From contig NZ_FOFR01000018.1 in NCBI RefSeq assembly GCF_900110955.1, positions 1-64,000 of the forward strand: 64,000 nt of DNA, written 5' to 3'. Below the pieces are notes generated by a model. That model did not search any database. It was not told the DNA's origin and saw nothing but the letters and a program-made list of their open reading frames with translations. Both the position numbers and the translations under genes were made by a program. Origin of the DNA: Lentzea xinjiangensis. GTDB taxonomy: Bacteria; Actinomycetota; Actinomycetes; Mycobacteriales; Pseudonocardiaceae. Positions 15,938 through 24,855 of the stretch are shown piece after piece (the stretch's first letter is position 1; each line of letters starts with the position of its first letter).

Positions 15938-18514
15938 TCAGGAGCGGTCGAACTCCTGTGCCGCCAGGGCGCGCACGATGCCCGCACGGCCTTCGGACAC
16001 CAGGCGGCGCAGGGCGGGCGGGTGCTCGTCCGCGAGCCACGCGTCGGCGGCCTCCACGGTGGACTTCGCGATCGACCACGCCGGGAACATGCCCACCACC
16101 ATGGACTGCGCGCGCTCGGAGCTGCGGCGGTCCCACACGCCCTTCACGTCGGCGAAGTAGCGCTCGACGTACGGCTCGAGCAGCTCCTTCTGGCTGGGGT
16201 GCGAGATGCCCGCGATGATCGCCTCGCTGACCGCGTTGGGCAGCTCGTCGTCGTTCACGGCGCGGTCCCACGCCTCGTCCTTGGCCGCGGTGGTCGGGCG
16301 CAGGGCACGGGCCTGCTGGGCCCGGCGGTGGCCGGTGGAGGTCGGGTCGCGCTCCTCCTCGGCGTTGATCTCCGGCAGGCCGGCCTTGCCGTGCGCGACG
16401 AGGGCGTGCAGCAGGCGCCAGCGCAGGTCGGTGTCGACGTCCAGGCCCTCCAGCACGGCCGAACCGTCGTACCAGCCGCGCAGCACGTCCAAAGTGGACT
16501 CGTCGAGGACGGACGACGCCAGCGCGTTCACGAACGCGAGCTGGTGGTCCGAGCCCGGCTCGGCCGCCTGGGCCAGCTCCAGCGCCGTGGCCACGAACCG
16601 GCGCCAGCCCTCGGCCCGCCACGAGTCGTCCGCGTAGGACGACAGCGAGGTCTGGGCCTGCAGCAGGAGCCGTTGCACCACACCGACCTCCGACTCGGAG
16701 TGCAGGCCGCCGAGCACCAGGTTCACGAAGTCGCGCGCCTTCAGCTCGGCCTCGCGGGTCATCTCCCACGCGGCCGACCAGCACAGCGTGCGCGGCAGCG
16801 GCTCGGCGATGTCGGAGATGTGGTCGATCAGCGCGGCCAGCGAGTCCGGGTCGAGGCGCATCGTGCAGTACGTGAGGTCGTCGTCGTTGACCAGCACGAT
16901 CTTGCCGCGGTGCACGCCGACGAGCTCGGGGACCTCGGTGCGCTCGCCGGTCACGTCGAGCTCGTGGCGGTGCGTGCGGACCAGCTTGCCGGACTCGTCC
17001 GCGTCGTAGACGCCGATCGCGATGCGGTGCGTGCGCAGCTCACCGGCACCGGGACGCGCGCCGCCCTGCAGCACGGCGAACTCGGTGAAGCGGCCGTCGG
17101 CGTCCACGGTGAACTTCGGGCGCAACAGGTTCAGGCCCGTCGTCTCCAGCCACTGCGCGCTCCACCACGACAGGTCGCGGCCGGACGCCTCCTCCAGCGC
17201 GCCCAGCAGGTCCGCGAGCGTCGCGTTGCCCCAGGCGTGCTTGCCGAAGTAGACCCGCAGGCCCGCCAGGAAGTTCTCCAGCCCGACGTACGCGACGAGC
17301 TGCTTGAGCACCGAGGCGCCCTTGGCGTAGGTGATGCCGTCGAAGTTGACCTCCACCGCCTGCACGTCGGAGATGTCCGCGGCGACCGGGTGCGTGGAGG
17401 GCAGCTGGTCCTGCCGGTACGCCCACGACTTCTCGATCTTCGCGAACGTCGTCCACGCCTGGCGGTACTCGGTGGCCTCGGCCTGCGCGAGCACGGACGC
17501 CCAGGTGGCGAACGACTCGTTCAGCCACAGGTCGTCCCACCAGCGCATGGTGACGAGGTCGCCGAACCACATGTGCGCCATCTCGTGCAGCACGGTCTCG
17601 GCGCGCCGCTCGTAGAGGTAGCGGGTGACGCGGCTGCGGAAGACGTAGTCCTCGAGGAACGTGACGCAGCCCGCGTTCTCCATCGCGCCCGCGTTGAACT
17701 CCGGCACGAAGCACTGGTCGTACTTGCCGAACGGGTACTGCACCCCGAACGCCTCGTGGAAGAACCCGAAGCCCTGCTTGGTCTCGGTGAACAGCCGCTC
17801 GTGGTCCATGTGCGGCGCGAGGGAGGCGCGGCAGTAGATGCCGAGCGGGATGCGGAAGTCGCTCCCATCACGATTGTGGCTCACGAACTCGTCGCGCCAC
17901 TCGGCGTAGGGGCCGGCGACCAGGGCCACGATGTAGGTCGACATCGGCTTGGTGGTGGCGAACGTGTGCACGTCCGCGCCGCCCTCGCCGGGCTCGGTGG
18001 CGGTGATCTCGCCGTTCGAGATGACCTTCCAGTCGTGCGGCGCCGTGACCTTCATCGAGTAGACCGACTTGAGGTCGGGCTGGTCGAAGCACGCGAACAT
18101 GCGCTTGGCGTCCGCGGTCTCGAACTGCGAGTACAGGTACACACCGCCGTCGACCGGGTCGACGAACCGGTGCAGGCCCTCGCCGGTGTTCATGTACCGG
18201 CAGTCGGCCTCGACGATGAGCTCGTTGGTCTCGGCGAGGTCCGGCAGCTTGATGCCGTCCTCCTCGCGGTAGGAGGAGACGTCGATCTCGCTGCCGTTCA
18301 GCACAGCGCGGTGCACCGTCGCCGCCACGATGTCGATCCACGAGGAAGCACCCGGAGTCCGGCTGCGGAACACCACGGTGGTGGTGGAGCGGAACGTGTC
18401 CGTACCCGGCTTTCCGCCGCCGTCGGTCAGGTCCAGCTCGATCCGGTAGGACTCCACTTCCAGCAGCTCAGCACGTTCTTGAGCCTGGTCGCGGGTGAGG
18501 TTGGGCGCGGCCAC
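15938..18514 (-). CDS. pepN: Aminopeptidase N (M1 family)
   Basis: 858-residue zinc metallo-aminopeptidase that removes N-terminal residues from peptides in the cytoplasm. Diagnostic motifs are GAMEN at about residue 273 (substrate N-terminus binding) and HEMAHMWFGDLV near 305, followed by NESFA about 20 residues later, giving the HExxH-x18-E zinc site. The C-terminal ERAP1-like helical domain fills 530-858. GTG 18514 has AGGTG upstream. It matches Rv2467 pepN, which also sits next to the DsbA-like gene. Confidence 0.95.
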   Translation of the reverse strand: MAAPNLTRDQAQERAELLEVESYRIELDLTDGGGKPGTDTFRSTTTVVFRSRTPGASSWIDIVAATVHRAVLNGSEIDVSSYREEDGIKLPDLAETNELIVEADCRYMNTGEGLHRFVDPVDGGVYLYSQFETADAKRMFACFDQPDLKSVYSMKVTAPHDWKVISNGEITATEPGEGGADVHTFATTKPMSTYIVALVAGPYAEWRDEFVSHNRDGSDFRIPLGIYCRASLAPHMDHERLFTETKQGFGFFHEAFGVQYPFGKYDQCFVPEFNAGAMENAGCVTFLEDYVFRSRVTRYLYERRAETVLHEMAHMWFGDLVTMRWWDDLWLNESFATWASVLAQAEATEYRQAWTTFAKIEKSWAYRQDQLPSTHPVAADISDVQAVEVNFDGITYAKGASVLKQLVAYVGLENFLAGLRVYFGKHAWGNATLADLLGALEEASGRDLSWWSAQWLETTGLNLLRPKFTVDADGRFTEFAVLQGGARPGAGELRTHRIAIGVYDADESGKLVRTHRHELDVTGERTEVPELVGVHRGKIVLVNDDDLTYCTMRLDPDSLAALIDHISDIAEPLPRTLCWSAAWEMTREAELKARDFVNLVLGGLHSESEVGVVQRLLLQAQTSLSSYADDSWRAEGWRRFVATALELAQAAEPGSDHQLAFVNALASSVLDESTLDVLRGWYDGSAVLEGLDVDTDLRWRLLHALVAHGKAGLPEINAEEERDPTSTGHRRAQQARALRPTTAAKDEAWDRAVNDDELPNAVSEAIIAGISHPSQKELLEPYVERYFADVKGVWDRRSSERAQSMVVGMFPAWSIAKSTVEAADAWLADEHPPALRRLVSEGRAGIVRALAAQEFDRS

Positions 18515-18677
18515 TGGTCACCTCGTCTGCCGCGCGTGTGGTTACGCGCTGACGTCGTCGGGAATGGTTATGACTCCCGCATCCAATCACGGAACCGGCG
18601 TGCGGGAAGAGATGACAGGGTGATGTCGTTGGGCTGATGGGGCGATAACGCCACTCACCGTCACTGAAGGGGCACGC

Positions 18678-19286
18678 ATGACCGACAAGGCGAAGGTCGA
18701 CTTCTACTTCGACCCTCTTTGCCCGTTCGCCTGGATCTCCTCCCGCTGGATCCTCGAGGTGGAGAAGGTCCGCGACATCGACCTGAGCTTCCACGTGATG
18801 AGCCTCGCCGTGCTGAACGAGGGCCGCGACCTGCCTGAGCAGTACAAGGAACTCATGACCAAGGGCTGGGGCCCGGTGCGCGTGGCCATCGCCGCGGAGC
18901 AGAAGTTCGGCAACGAGGTGCTGCCGAAGCTGTACACCGCGATGGGCACGCGGATCCACAACGAGGGCAACCAGGACTTCAGCGAGGTCATCAAGCTCGC
19001 GCTCGCCGACGCCGAACTGCCAGCCGAGCTCGCCGAGGCCGCCACCTCGACCGAGTACGACGAGGCGCTGCGGGCGAGCCACCACCGCGGCATGGACCCG
19101 GTCGGCATGGACGTCGGCACGCCGACCATCCACATCGACGGCGTCGCGTTCTTCGGCCCGGTGCTCACGAAGATCCCGCGCGGCGAGGAGGCCGGGACGA
19201 TCTTCGACGGCGCCCGCATGCTCGCCGGCTTCCCGTACTTCTTCGAGCTCAAGCGCACCCGGACGGGTGAGCTGGACTTCAGCTGA
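18678..19286 (+). CDS. DsbA-family thioredoxin-fold oxidoreductase (Rv2466c-like)
   Basis: 202-residue thioredoxin-fold protein with a helical insertion, homologous by position and sequence to M. tuberculosis Rv2466c, a mycothiol/mycoredoxin-linked oxidoreductase. The active-site segment is DPLCPFAW (residues 12-19), so only C15 is present and the resolving cysteine of the CPWC motif is alanine. The cis-proline region GTPTIHIDG near 152 is intact. With one cysteine, a monothiol (mycothiol-dependent) mechanism or a transferase-like role is more likely than a disulfide exchange. Divergent from pepN. Confidence 0.85.
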   Translation: MTDKAKVDFYFDPLCPFAWISSRWILEVEKVRDIDLSFHVMSLAVLNEGRDLPEQYKELMTKGWGPVRVAIAAEQKFGNEVLPKLYTAMGTRIHNEGNQDFSEVIKLALADAELPAELAEAATSTEYDEALRASHHRGMDPVGMDVGTPTIHIDGVAFFGPVLTKIPRGEEAGTIFDGARMLAGFPYFFELKRTRTGELDFS

Positions 19287-19479
19287 CCCTTCGCCGGTGG
19301 TGCTCGCCGCCTGGGTGGCTTGGCCGAGGGGGAGTGGCGTCGTGCACGGGTCTTCGCGACCCGGCGCGGCGCCACGGTCGTTCCGGCACCGGGGAGCCTC
19401 ACGGGTGACCTCCGCGAAGTGATGTGACAGTCTGGGGTCCGTCAGCGCATTGGGTGTCACATCCGCCTGGAGGGCTCTC

Positions 19480-20832
19480 GTGATCGAGGTCGTCAACCCC
19501 GCCACCGAGGAAGTCGTCGGCACGCTCGCCGAAGGCACACCGGCCGACGCCGACGCGGCCGTGGCCACGGCCGTCGCGGCCTTCCCGGCGTGGTCGCGGA
19601 CTCCGGTCGACGAACGGGCCAAGGCCGTCCGGACGATCATCGACGGCCTGCGGGAGCGCTCCGGCGAACTCGCGGAGACCATGACCAGGGAGATGGGCAC
19701 GCCGCTCACGTTCAGCCGGAAGGTGCAGGCCGTGAACCCCGTCGCGATCGCGGAGGGGGTCGCGGACGTGCTGGAGCGCGGCTACTTCTCCCCGGAGGAG
19801 ATCGGCAACTCGCTGGTCTTCCGCGAGCCGGTCGGGGTCGTCGCCGCCATCACGCCGTGGAACTTCCCGCTGCAGCAGATGGTCGCGAAGGTCGTGCCCG
19901 CGCTCGCCGCGGGCAACACCGTGGTGCTCAAGCCGAGCGAGCTCGCGCCGGGCACCGCCGACCTGCTCGCCGGCATCGTCGCGGCCGCCGTCCCCGAGGG
20001 CGTGTTCGGGCTCGTCCACGGCACCGGGCCGGTCGTCGGCGAGGCGCTGGCCGCGCACCCGGACGTGGACATGGTGTCGTTCACCGGCTCCACCAGGGCC
20101 GGGCGCCGGGTCTCCGCCGTCGCCGCCGGGACGGTCAAGCGGGTCGCGCTGGAGCTCGGCGGCAAGTCGGCGTGCGTCGTGCTCGACGACGCCGACCTCG
20201 GGCGGGCGGTGAAGATCGCGGTCGCCAACGCGTTCATGAACAACGGCCAGGCGTGCAGCGCGTGGACCCGCCTGCTGGTGCCCGCCGACCGGCATGACGA
20301 GGCCGTCGAGCTGGCGGCCCAGGCCGCCGCCAGGTACACGCCGGCGGACCCCGCCGACCCGTCCACGCGCATCGGGCCGGTCGTGTCGAAGGCGCAGCGC
20401 GACCGGGTGACCGGCTACATCCGCCAGGGCGTCGAGGAAGGCGCGACGCTGGCCGCCGGCGGGCCGGACGCGCCACTGCCGCGGGGCTTCTACGTCACGC
20501 CGACGGTGTTCGGCGACGTCACGCCGGAGATGACCATCGCGCAGGAGGAGATCTTCGGACCGGTCCTGTCGGTCATGCCGTACGCGGACGAGGACGACGC
20601 GGTCCGGATCGCCAACTCCACGATCTACGGCCTGGCGGGAGGCGTGTTCTCCGCCGACACCGACCGGGCGATGCGCGTCGCCCGGCGGCTGCGCACCGGC
20701 CAGGTCGACATCAACGCCGCCGCGTTCAACACCAGCGCACCGTTCGGCGGTTACCGCCAGTCGGGCAACGGCCGCGAGTTCGGCCGGTTCGGCCTGGACG
20801 AGTTCTGCGAGATCAAGTCGATCCAGCGGTAA
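19480..20832 (+). CDS. Aldehyde dehydrogenase (NAD(P)+)
   Basis: 450-residue ALDH-superfamily enzyme oxidising an aldehyde to its acid. Catalytic C259 sits in GQACSAW, general base E225 in ELGGKS, and the catalytic asparagine lies in TPWNFPLQ near residue 127. The Rossmann loop FTGSTRAG is near 203. The substrate cannot be assigned. GTG 19480 has GGAGGG five bases upstream; a longer form from 19450 adds residues that are not ALDH-like. It stands alone, with no reductase or regulator next to it. Confidence 0.92.
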   Translation: MIEVVNPATEEVVGTLAEGTPADADAAVATAVAAFPAWSRTPVDERAKAVRTIIDGLRERSGELAETMTREMGTPLTFSRKVQAVNPVAIAEGVADVLERGYFSPEEIGNSLVFREPVGVVAAITPWNFPLQQMVAKVVPALAAGNTVVLKPSELAPGTADLLAGIVAAAVPEGVFGLVHGTGPVVGEALAAHPDVDMVSFTGSTRAGRRVSAVAAGTVKRVALELGGKSACVVLDDADLGRAVKIAVANAFMNNGQACSAWTRLLVPADRHDEAVELAAQAAARYTPADPADPSTRIGPVVSKAQRDRVTGYIRQGVEEGATLAAGGPDAPLPRGFYVTPTVFGDVTPEMTIAQEEIFGPVLSVMPYADEDDAVRIANSTIYGLAGGVFSADTDRAMRVARRLRTGQVDINAAAFNTSAPFGGYRQSGNGREFGRFGLDEFCEIKSIQR

Positions 20833-20873
20833 TTGAGCTGCGGGTGCGGCCGTGGCGGCGTATCACTGCGACC

Positions 20874-22085
20874 ATGGCTGACTCCGCGCTGACCATCAGG
20901 ACCATCGACGACGACGACCTCCCCGAGTTCCGCCGGGTGTTCGCGTGGTCGTTCCTCGATGAACCCGTCGACGAGCACCGCTGGTTGAAGGTGCTGGAGC
21001 TCGACCGGGCGCACGCCGTGTTCGACGGCGACGAGATGGTCGGCACCGGCGGCATCCTCACCCGCGAGCTCACCGTGCCCGGCGGCGTCCAAGCCCGCGT
21101 GGGCGCGGTGACCGTCGTGGGCGTCAAACCGGGGCATCGCCGCCGTGGCATGGCATCGTTGCTGATGGAGACGCAGTTGCACAGCATCCGCGATGCCGGT
21201 GAGTCGATCGCGATCCTGTGGGCGTCGGAGGGCGGGATCTACCGCCGGTTCGGCTACGGCGAGCACGCGTCGAGCCTGTCGATGATGACGATGCCGACGC
21301 GGATGCCGTTCCACCCCGGCGTGCCCGTGAGCACCACCCGGATCCGGCAGGTGACGCGCGAGGAGGCGATGCCGTTCATGCGGGAGGTCCACGACCGGGT
21401 GCGCCGCACGCGGACCGGCTGGCTCAGCAGGGTGGAGCAGTCGTGGGAGGTCCACCTCTCCGACGCCGAGCGCGACCGCGGCGGTCTCACGTCCTACCGC
21501 TACTGCCTGCACCCGCAGGGCTATGTGGTGTTCCGGGTGAAGCACGAGTCGGACAACGGCGGGCCGAAGCACGAGCTGCACGTGCGCGAGCTGGTCTGCG
21601 AGACCGAGCAGGCCTACGCGGACCTCTACCGGTTCCTGCTGGACGTCGACCTCGCGGGCAGCATCTCCTTCTTCACGGCCACCGACGACCCGATCCTGCA
21701 CATGGTCGGCAACCCGCGGAAGGTGCGGCAGGAGCTGACCGACGCGCTGTGGCTGCGGGTCGTCGACCTGGAGAAGGCGCTGCCGCTGCGCCGCTACCAG
21801 TCCGATGTGGACAGTGTGCTGGAGGTCGAGGACCCCCTCTGCCCGTGGAACGCCGGTCGCTGGCGCCTCACGGTGAAGGGTGGCGAAGCGGTCGTGACGC
21901 GCACCGACGACCCGGCGGACGTGTCGCTCGACGTCGCCGCGCTCGGCAGCGCCTACCTCGGCGGGGCAAGGCTTTCCGTGCTCGCGCGAGCACACCGCGT
22001 GGTTGAGCACACCGCCGGACACGTCGACGCTCTCTCGTTCGCGTTCCTCGGTGCCCATGAGCCGCATTGCCCTGAGGTCTTCTGA
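20874..22085 (+). CDS. Eis-like GNAT acetyltransferase
   Basis: 403 residues, the length of the Eis family (enhanced intracellular survival), with two tandem GNAT folds and a C-terminal sterol-carrier-like domain. The acetyl-CoA loop is VVGVKPGHRRRGMASLLM at about residues 82-99, and the chain ends in a compact acidic tail with a C-terminal phenylalanine, as in Eis where the carboxylate is catalytic. Relatives acetylate several amines of aminoglycosides or lysines; the natural substrate here is unknown. ATG at 20874. Confidence 0.87.
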   Translation: MADSALTIRTIDDDDLPEFRRVFAWSFLDEPVDEHRWLKVLELDRAHAVFDGDEMVGTGGILTRELTVPGGVQARVGAVTVVGVKPGHRRRGMASLLMETQLHSIRDAGESIAILWASEGGIYRRFGYGEHASSLSMMTMPTRMPFHPGVPVSTTRIRQVTREEAMPFMREVHDRVRRTRTGWLSRVEQSWEVHLSDAERDRGGLTSYRYCLHPQGYVVFRVKHESDNGGPKHELHVRELVCETEQAYADLYRFLLDVDLAGSISFFTATDDPILHMVGNPRKVRQELTDALWLRVVDLEKALPLRRYQSDVDSVLEVEDPLCPWNAGRWRLTVKGGEAVVTRTDDPADVSLDVAALGSAYLGGARLSVLARAHRVVEHTAGHVDALSFAFLGAHEPHCPEVF

Positions 22086-22113
22086 CGGAACTACGACCGG
22101 CGTTCACACGTTG

Positions 22114-22143
22114 ACGGTTTACCTGCCGTGGGAGGTAAACCGT
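22114..22143 (+). promoter_or_regulatory. Inverted repeat covering the RBS and start codon of the next gene
   Basis: ACGGTTTACCT (22114-22124) and its exact complement (22133-22143) are separated by 8 nt. In RNA this 11-bp stem would bury the GGGAGG ribosome site and the GTG start at 22142. As DNA it is equally a good operator. Confidence 0.65.
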
Positions 22144-22870
22144 GGGCACCGTCGTGTGGGTTGTTGTACTGGTACTGCTGGTCGCAGGCGTGTTCTACCT
22201 GGTCAGTCAGAGCAACGCGCGCAAGGCGCGGGAGCTCGACGACGCCAAGGCGGAGGCACGGCGCTGGGTCGAGCGGCTGGGTGGGCAGGTGATGAGCCTC
22301 ACCGGTAGCAACACCGCGTCGACCCAGGCGCTGGCGGACGCGTCGGAGCGCTTCACCGCCGCCGGGTCGCAGATGGAACAGGCCCGCACGATCCCGCAGG
22401 CCCGGCTCGTCACCCAGACCGCGATGGAGGGCCTGCACTACGTGCGCGCGGCCAGGGAGGCCATGGACATGGACCCCGGCCCCGCGCTGCCCGAGATCGC
22501 CGGGCAGAAGCAGGCGGGCGCCGTCAGCGAGGACCGCCGCGTCACCGTCGAGGGCCACCAGTACGCCGCGTCGCCGCAGTCCGGTTCGGGCACGCCCTAC
22601 TACTACCCCGGAGGCATGGTCGCCGGGCGTCCGGTGCCGCGTGGCTGGTACTCCGAGCCGTGGTGGAAGCCCGCGCTCGTGGCCGGCGCGTGGGGCGTGG
22701 GCACGTTCCTGCTGATGGACGCCATGTTCTCCGGCATGCACGGCATCGGCGACTACGGCATGGGTGACATGGGCATGGGTGGTGACATGGGAGCCGCCGA
22801 CCTGGGTGCCGGAGATGCCGGTGATGCCGGCGGCTTCGACTTCGGGGACATGGGCGGGTTCGACTTCTGA
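22142..22870 (+). CDS. Conserved membrane protein with Gly/Met/Asp-rich tail, function unknown
   Basis: 242 residues. An N-terminal transmembrane helix (VVWVVVLVLLVAGVFYLVS) is followed by a helical coiled region (about 25-120), a conserved aromatic patch PRGWYSEPWWKPALVAGAWGVG near 165-186 that may form a second membrane segment, and a low-complexity tail of GM/GD repeats ending GDMGGFDF. Similar proteins occur in other actinobacteria without a known role. Translation start lies inside the inverted repeat described above. Confidence 0.75.
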   Translation: MGTVVWVVVLVLLVAGVFYLVSQSNARKARELDDAKAEARRWVERLGGQVMSLTGSNTASTQALADASERFTAAGSQMEQARTIPQARLVTQTAMEGLHYVRAAREAMDMDPGPALPEIAGQKQAGAVSEDRRVTVEGHQYAASPQSGSGTPYYYPGGMVAGRPVPRGWYSEPWWKPALVAGAWGVGTFLLMDAMFSGMHGIGDYGMGDMGMGGDMGAADLGAGDAGDAGGFDFGDMGGFDF

Positions 22871-22874
22871 CCCG

Positions 22875-23675
22875 TCAGGCCTGGCAGACGGGGCACCAGA
22901 ACAGGTTGCGGGCGGCCAGTTCCCTGGTCAGCACCTCGGTGCCGCAGAGGAAGCACGGCTGTCCGGCGCGGCGGTAGACGTACACCTCACCGCCGTGCCG
23001 GTCCGTTCGCGGCGCCCGGCCCATGAACTTCGGCATGTGCTCGCGGCGGACGGTGTCGATCCGGCCGACCTTCACGCCGTCCTTCATCAGCACGACCAGG
23101 TCGTCCCACATCGCGTCCCACAGCTCGCGGCTGACCTGGTTCCCCGGCAGCAACGGGTTCACGTTGTGCCGGAACAGCACCTCGGCGCGGTAGACGTTGC
23201 CGACGCCCGCGAGAACGCTCTGGTCCATCAGCAGCACGGCGATCGACTGCCTCGACCGGACGATCCGCTCGTAGGCGAGGTCGGGCTTCGCGTCCCGGCG
23301 CAGCGGGTCGGGCCCGAGCCGGTCGCGGATCGCCTTGGCCTCCGCGGAGTTCAGCACGTCGCAGGCGGTGGGGCCGCGCAGGTCGGTCCAGTGCGTCTCG
23401 CCGACCATCCGCATCCGGACCTGGCCGACGGGCAGCAGCACCGGCAGCGGCGCCTCGGTGAACGTCCCGTACAGCCCGAGGTGGACGTGCACGATCGCGT
23501 CCGGGCCGTAGACGTGGAAGAGGTGCTTGCCGTGCGCCTCGGCGCGGACGAGCCGGCGTCCGTCCACGAGGGCCGCCGCGAAGCGTCCCTGCGGACTGCT
23601 GACGGACACCGGCCTGCCCGCGTACCGGCGCTGGTGCAGCCGCGCGAGGCGGTGCAGCGTGTGACCCTCAGGCAC
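22875..23675 (-). CDS. nei2: Fpg/Nei family DNA glycosylase (Nei2)
   Basis: 266-residue bifunctional DNA glycosylase/AP lyase for oxidised bases. The processed N-terminus PEGHTLHR puts P2 and E3 at the active site. A helix-two-turn-helix lies around 140-175 (SVLAGVGNVYRAEVLF), and the C-terminal zinc finger is CFLCGT followed by CPVC at the end. GTG 23675 overlaps the rpiB stop by eight bases, so the two are translationally coupled. The pair rpiB-nei2 is the same as Rv2465c-Rv2464c. Confidence 0.9.
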   Translation of the reverse strand: MPEGHTLHRLARLHQRRYAGRPVSVSSPQGRFAAALVDGRRLVRAEAHGKHLFHVYGPDAIVHVHLGLYGTFTEAPLPVLLPVGQVRMRMVGETHWTDLRGPTACDVLNSAEAKAIRDRLGPDPLRRDAKPDLAYERIVRSRQSIAVLLMDQSVLAGVGNVYRAEVLFRHNVNPLLPGNQVSRELWDAMWDDLVVLMKDGVKVGRIDTVRREHMPKFMGRAPRTDRHGGEVYVYRRAGQPCFLCGTEVLTRELAARNLFWCPVCQA

Positions 23676-24132
23676 GCTTGTCTTCGTACGCGCTGACCTG
23701 GTCGATGCGCCGCTGGTGACGTGCCTCGCCGGAGAACTCCGTGCGGAGGAACGCCGAGACGATCGCGGTCGCCTCCTCCGCCGTGTGCTGGCGGGCACCG
23801 ATGCCGACGAGCAGGGCGTCGTTGTGCTCGCGGGCCAGCTCCGCGGTGCCGGTGTTCCACGCCAGCGCGGCGCGGGCGCCCTTCACCTTGTTGGCGGCGA
23901 TCTGCTCGCCGTTGCCGGAGCCGCCGATCACCACACCGAGGCTGTCCAGGCCGGCGGCGCGGTCGGCCACGACCTTCTCCGCGGCGTCGACGCAGAACGA
24001 CACGTAGTCGTCCTGGGCGTCGTAGGTGTGGGCGCCGACGTCGACGACCTCGTAGCCCTGCTCGCCCAGAGCCGTGGACAGGTGGGACTTCAGCTCGAAG
24101 CCCGCGTGGTCTGCTGCCAGATAAACGCGCAC
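23668..24132 (-). CDS. rpiB: Ribose-5-phosphate isomerase B
   Basis: 154-residue RpiB, interconverting ribose 5-phosphate and ribulose 5-phosphate in the pentose phosphate pathway. Phosphate/active-site residues in AADHAGFELK (6-15) and IGGSGNGEQ (69-77) are present. E76 replaces the catalytic cysteine of E. coli RpiB, as in the mycobacterial type. ATG at 24132. Forms an operon with nei2. Confidence 0.92.
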   Translation of the reverse strand: MRVYLAADHAGFELKSHLSTALGEQGYEVVDVGAHTYDAQDDYVSFCVDAAEKVVADRAAGLDSLGVVIGGSGNGEQIAANKVKGARAALAWNTGTAELAREHNDALLVGIGARQHTAEEATAIVSAFLRTEFSGEARHQRRIDQVSAYEDKRA

Positions 24133-24159
24133 GTCACGGAGTCTGGCACGCTGGCGGGT

Positions 24160-24855
24160 GTGTTCAGCCAGGAGGGGTACCAGCTGAGGCTGGAGTGGGG
24201 GCCGCAGGGCGTTGCCGCGCTGCGGGACTGCGACGTGCTGGTGGTCGTGGACGTGCTGTCGTTCACGACGTCGGTCGACCTGGTGGTCGGCAACGGTGGT
24301 CAGGTGCGGCCGTCGCGCTGGACGCCCACCTCGGGCCGGCCTTTGCGACCGGCGTCACTCACCGGGGCCACCGGCCTGGTCGAGATGCCGTCGCCGAACG
24401 GGTCGAACCTCTGCGCCGCGGCGGCCGAGACCGGCGCGCACGTGCTCGCGGCCTGCCTGCGCAACGCGCCGGCGGTGGCCGCGCGGGCCGCGGAGCTGGG
24501 CGAGACGATCGGGGTGGTGCCCGCCGGCGAGAGGTGGGGTCTCGACGTCCTCGGCTCAGGGCCCCGCGAGTTCGGGCCGCTGCGCCCGTGCGTCGAGGAC
24601 CACCTGGGCGCCGGGGCGGTGCTGGCGGCGTTGAGCGGGAAGGCCTCACCCGAGGCCCTGCTCGCGGTCGCGGCGTTCCGCGGCACCGATGTCGCGGCCG
24701 CGGTGCGGGAGTGCGGGTCGGGCCGGGAGCTGGTCGAGAACGGGCACGCGGCGGACGTGGACCTGGCCGTGCGGCTCGGTGTGAGCGACGCGGTGCCGGT
24801 GCTGGTCGATGGAGTGCTGACTGGCGGGGTGCTGACCGGCGGGACGCCGCGATGA
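24160..24855 (+). CDS. 2-phosphosulfolactate phosphatase family protein (ComB-like)
   Basis: 231-residue protein of the ComB family, whose founding member dephosphorylates 2-phosphosulfolactate in coenzyme M biosynthesis. Family landmarks are DVLVVVDVLSFTTSVD (about 24-39) and the SPNGSNLC loop near 84-91. Actinobacteria of this kind are not known to make coenzyme M, so the natural substrate is probably a different phosphoester. GTG 24160 is the most likely start. Its stop overlaps the start of the MBL gene (ATGA). Confidence 0.8.
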   Translation: MFSQEGYQLRLEWGPQGVAALRDCDVLVVVDVLSFTTSVDLVVGNGGQVRPSRWTPTSGRPLRPASLTGATGLVEMPSPNGSNLCAAAAETGAHVLAACLRNAPAVAARAAELGETIGVVPAGERWGLDVLGSGPREFGPLRPCVEDHLGAGAVLAALSGKASPEALLAVAAFRGTDVAAAVRECGSGRELVENGHAADVDLAVRLGVSDAVPVLVDGVLTGGVLTGGTPR

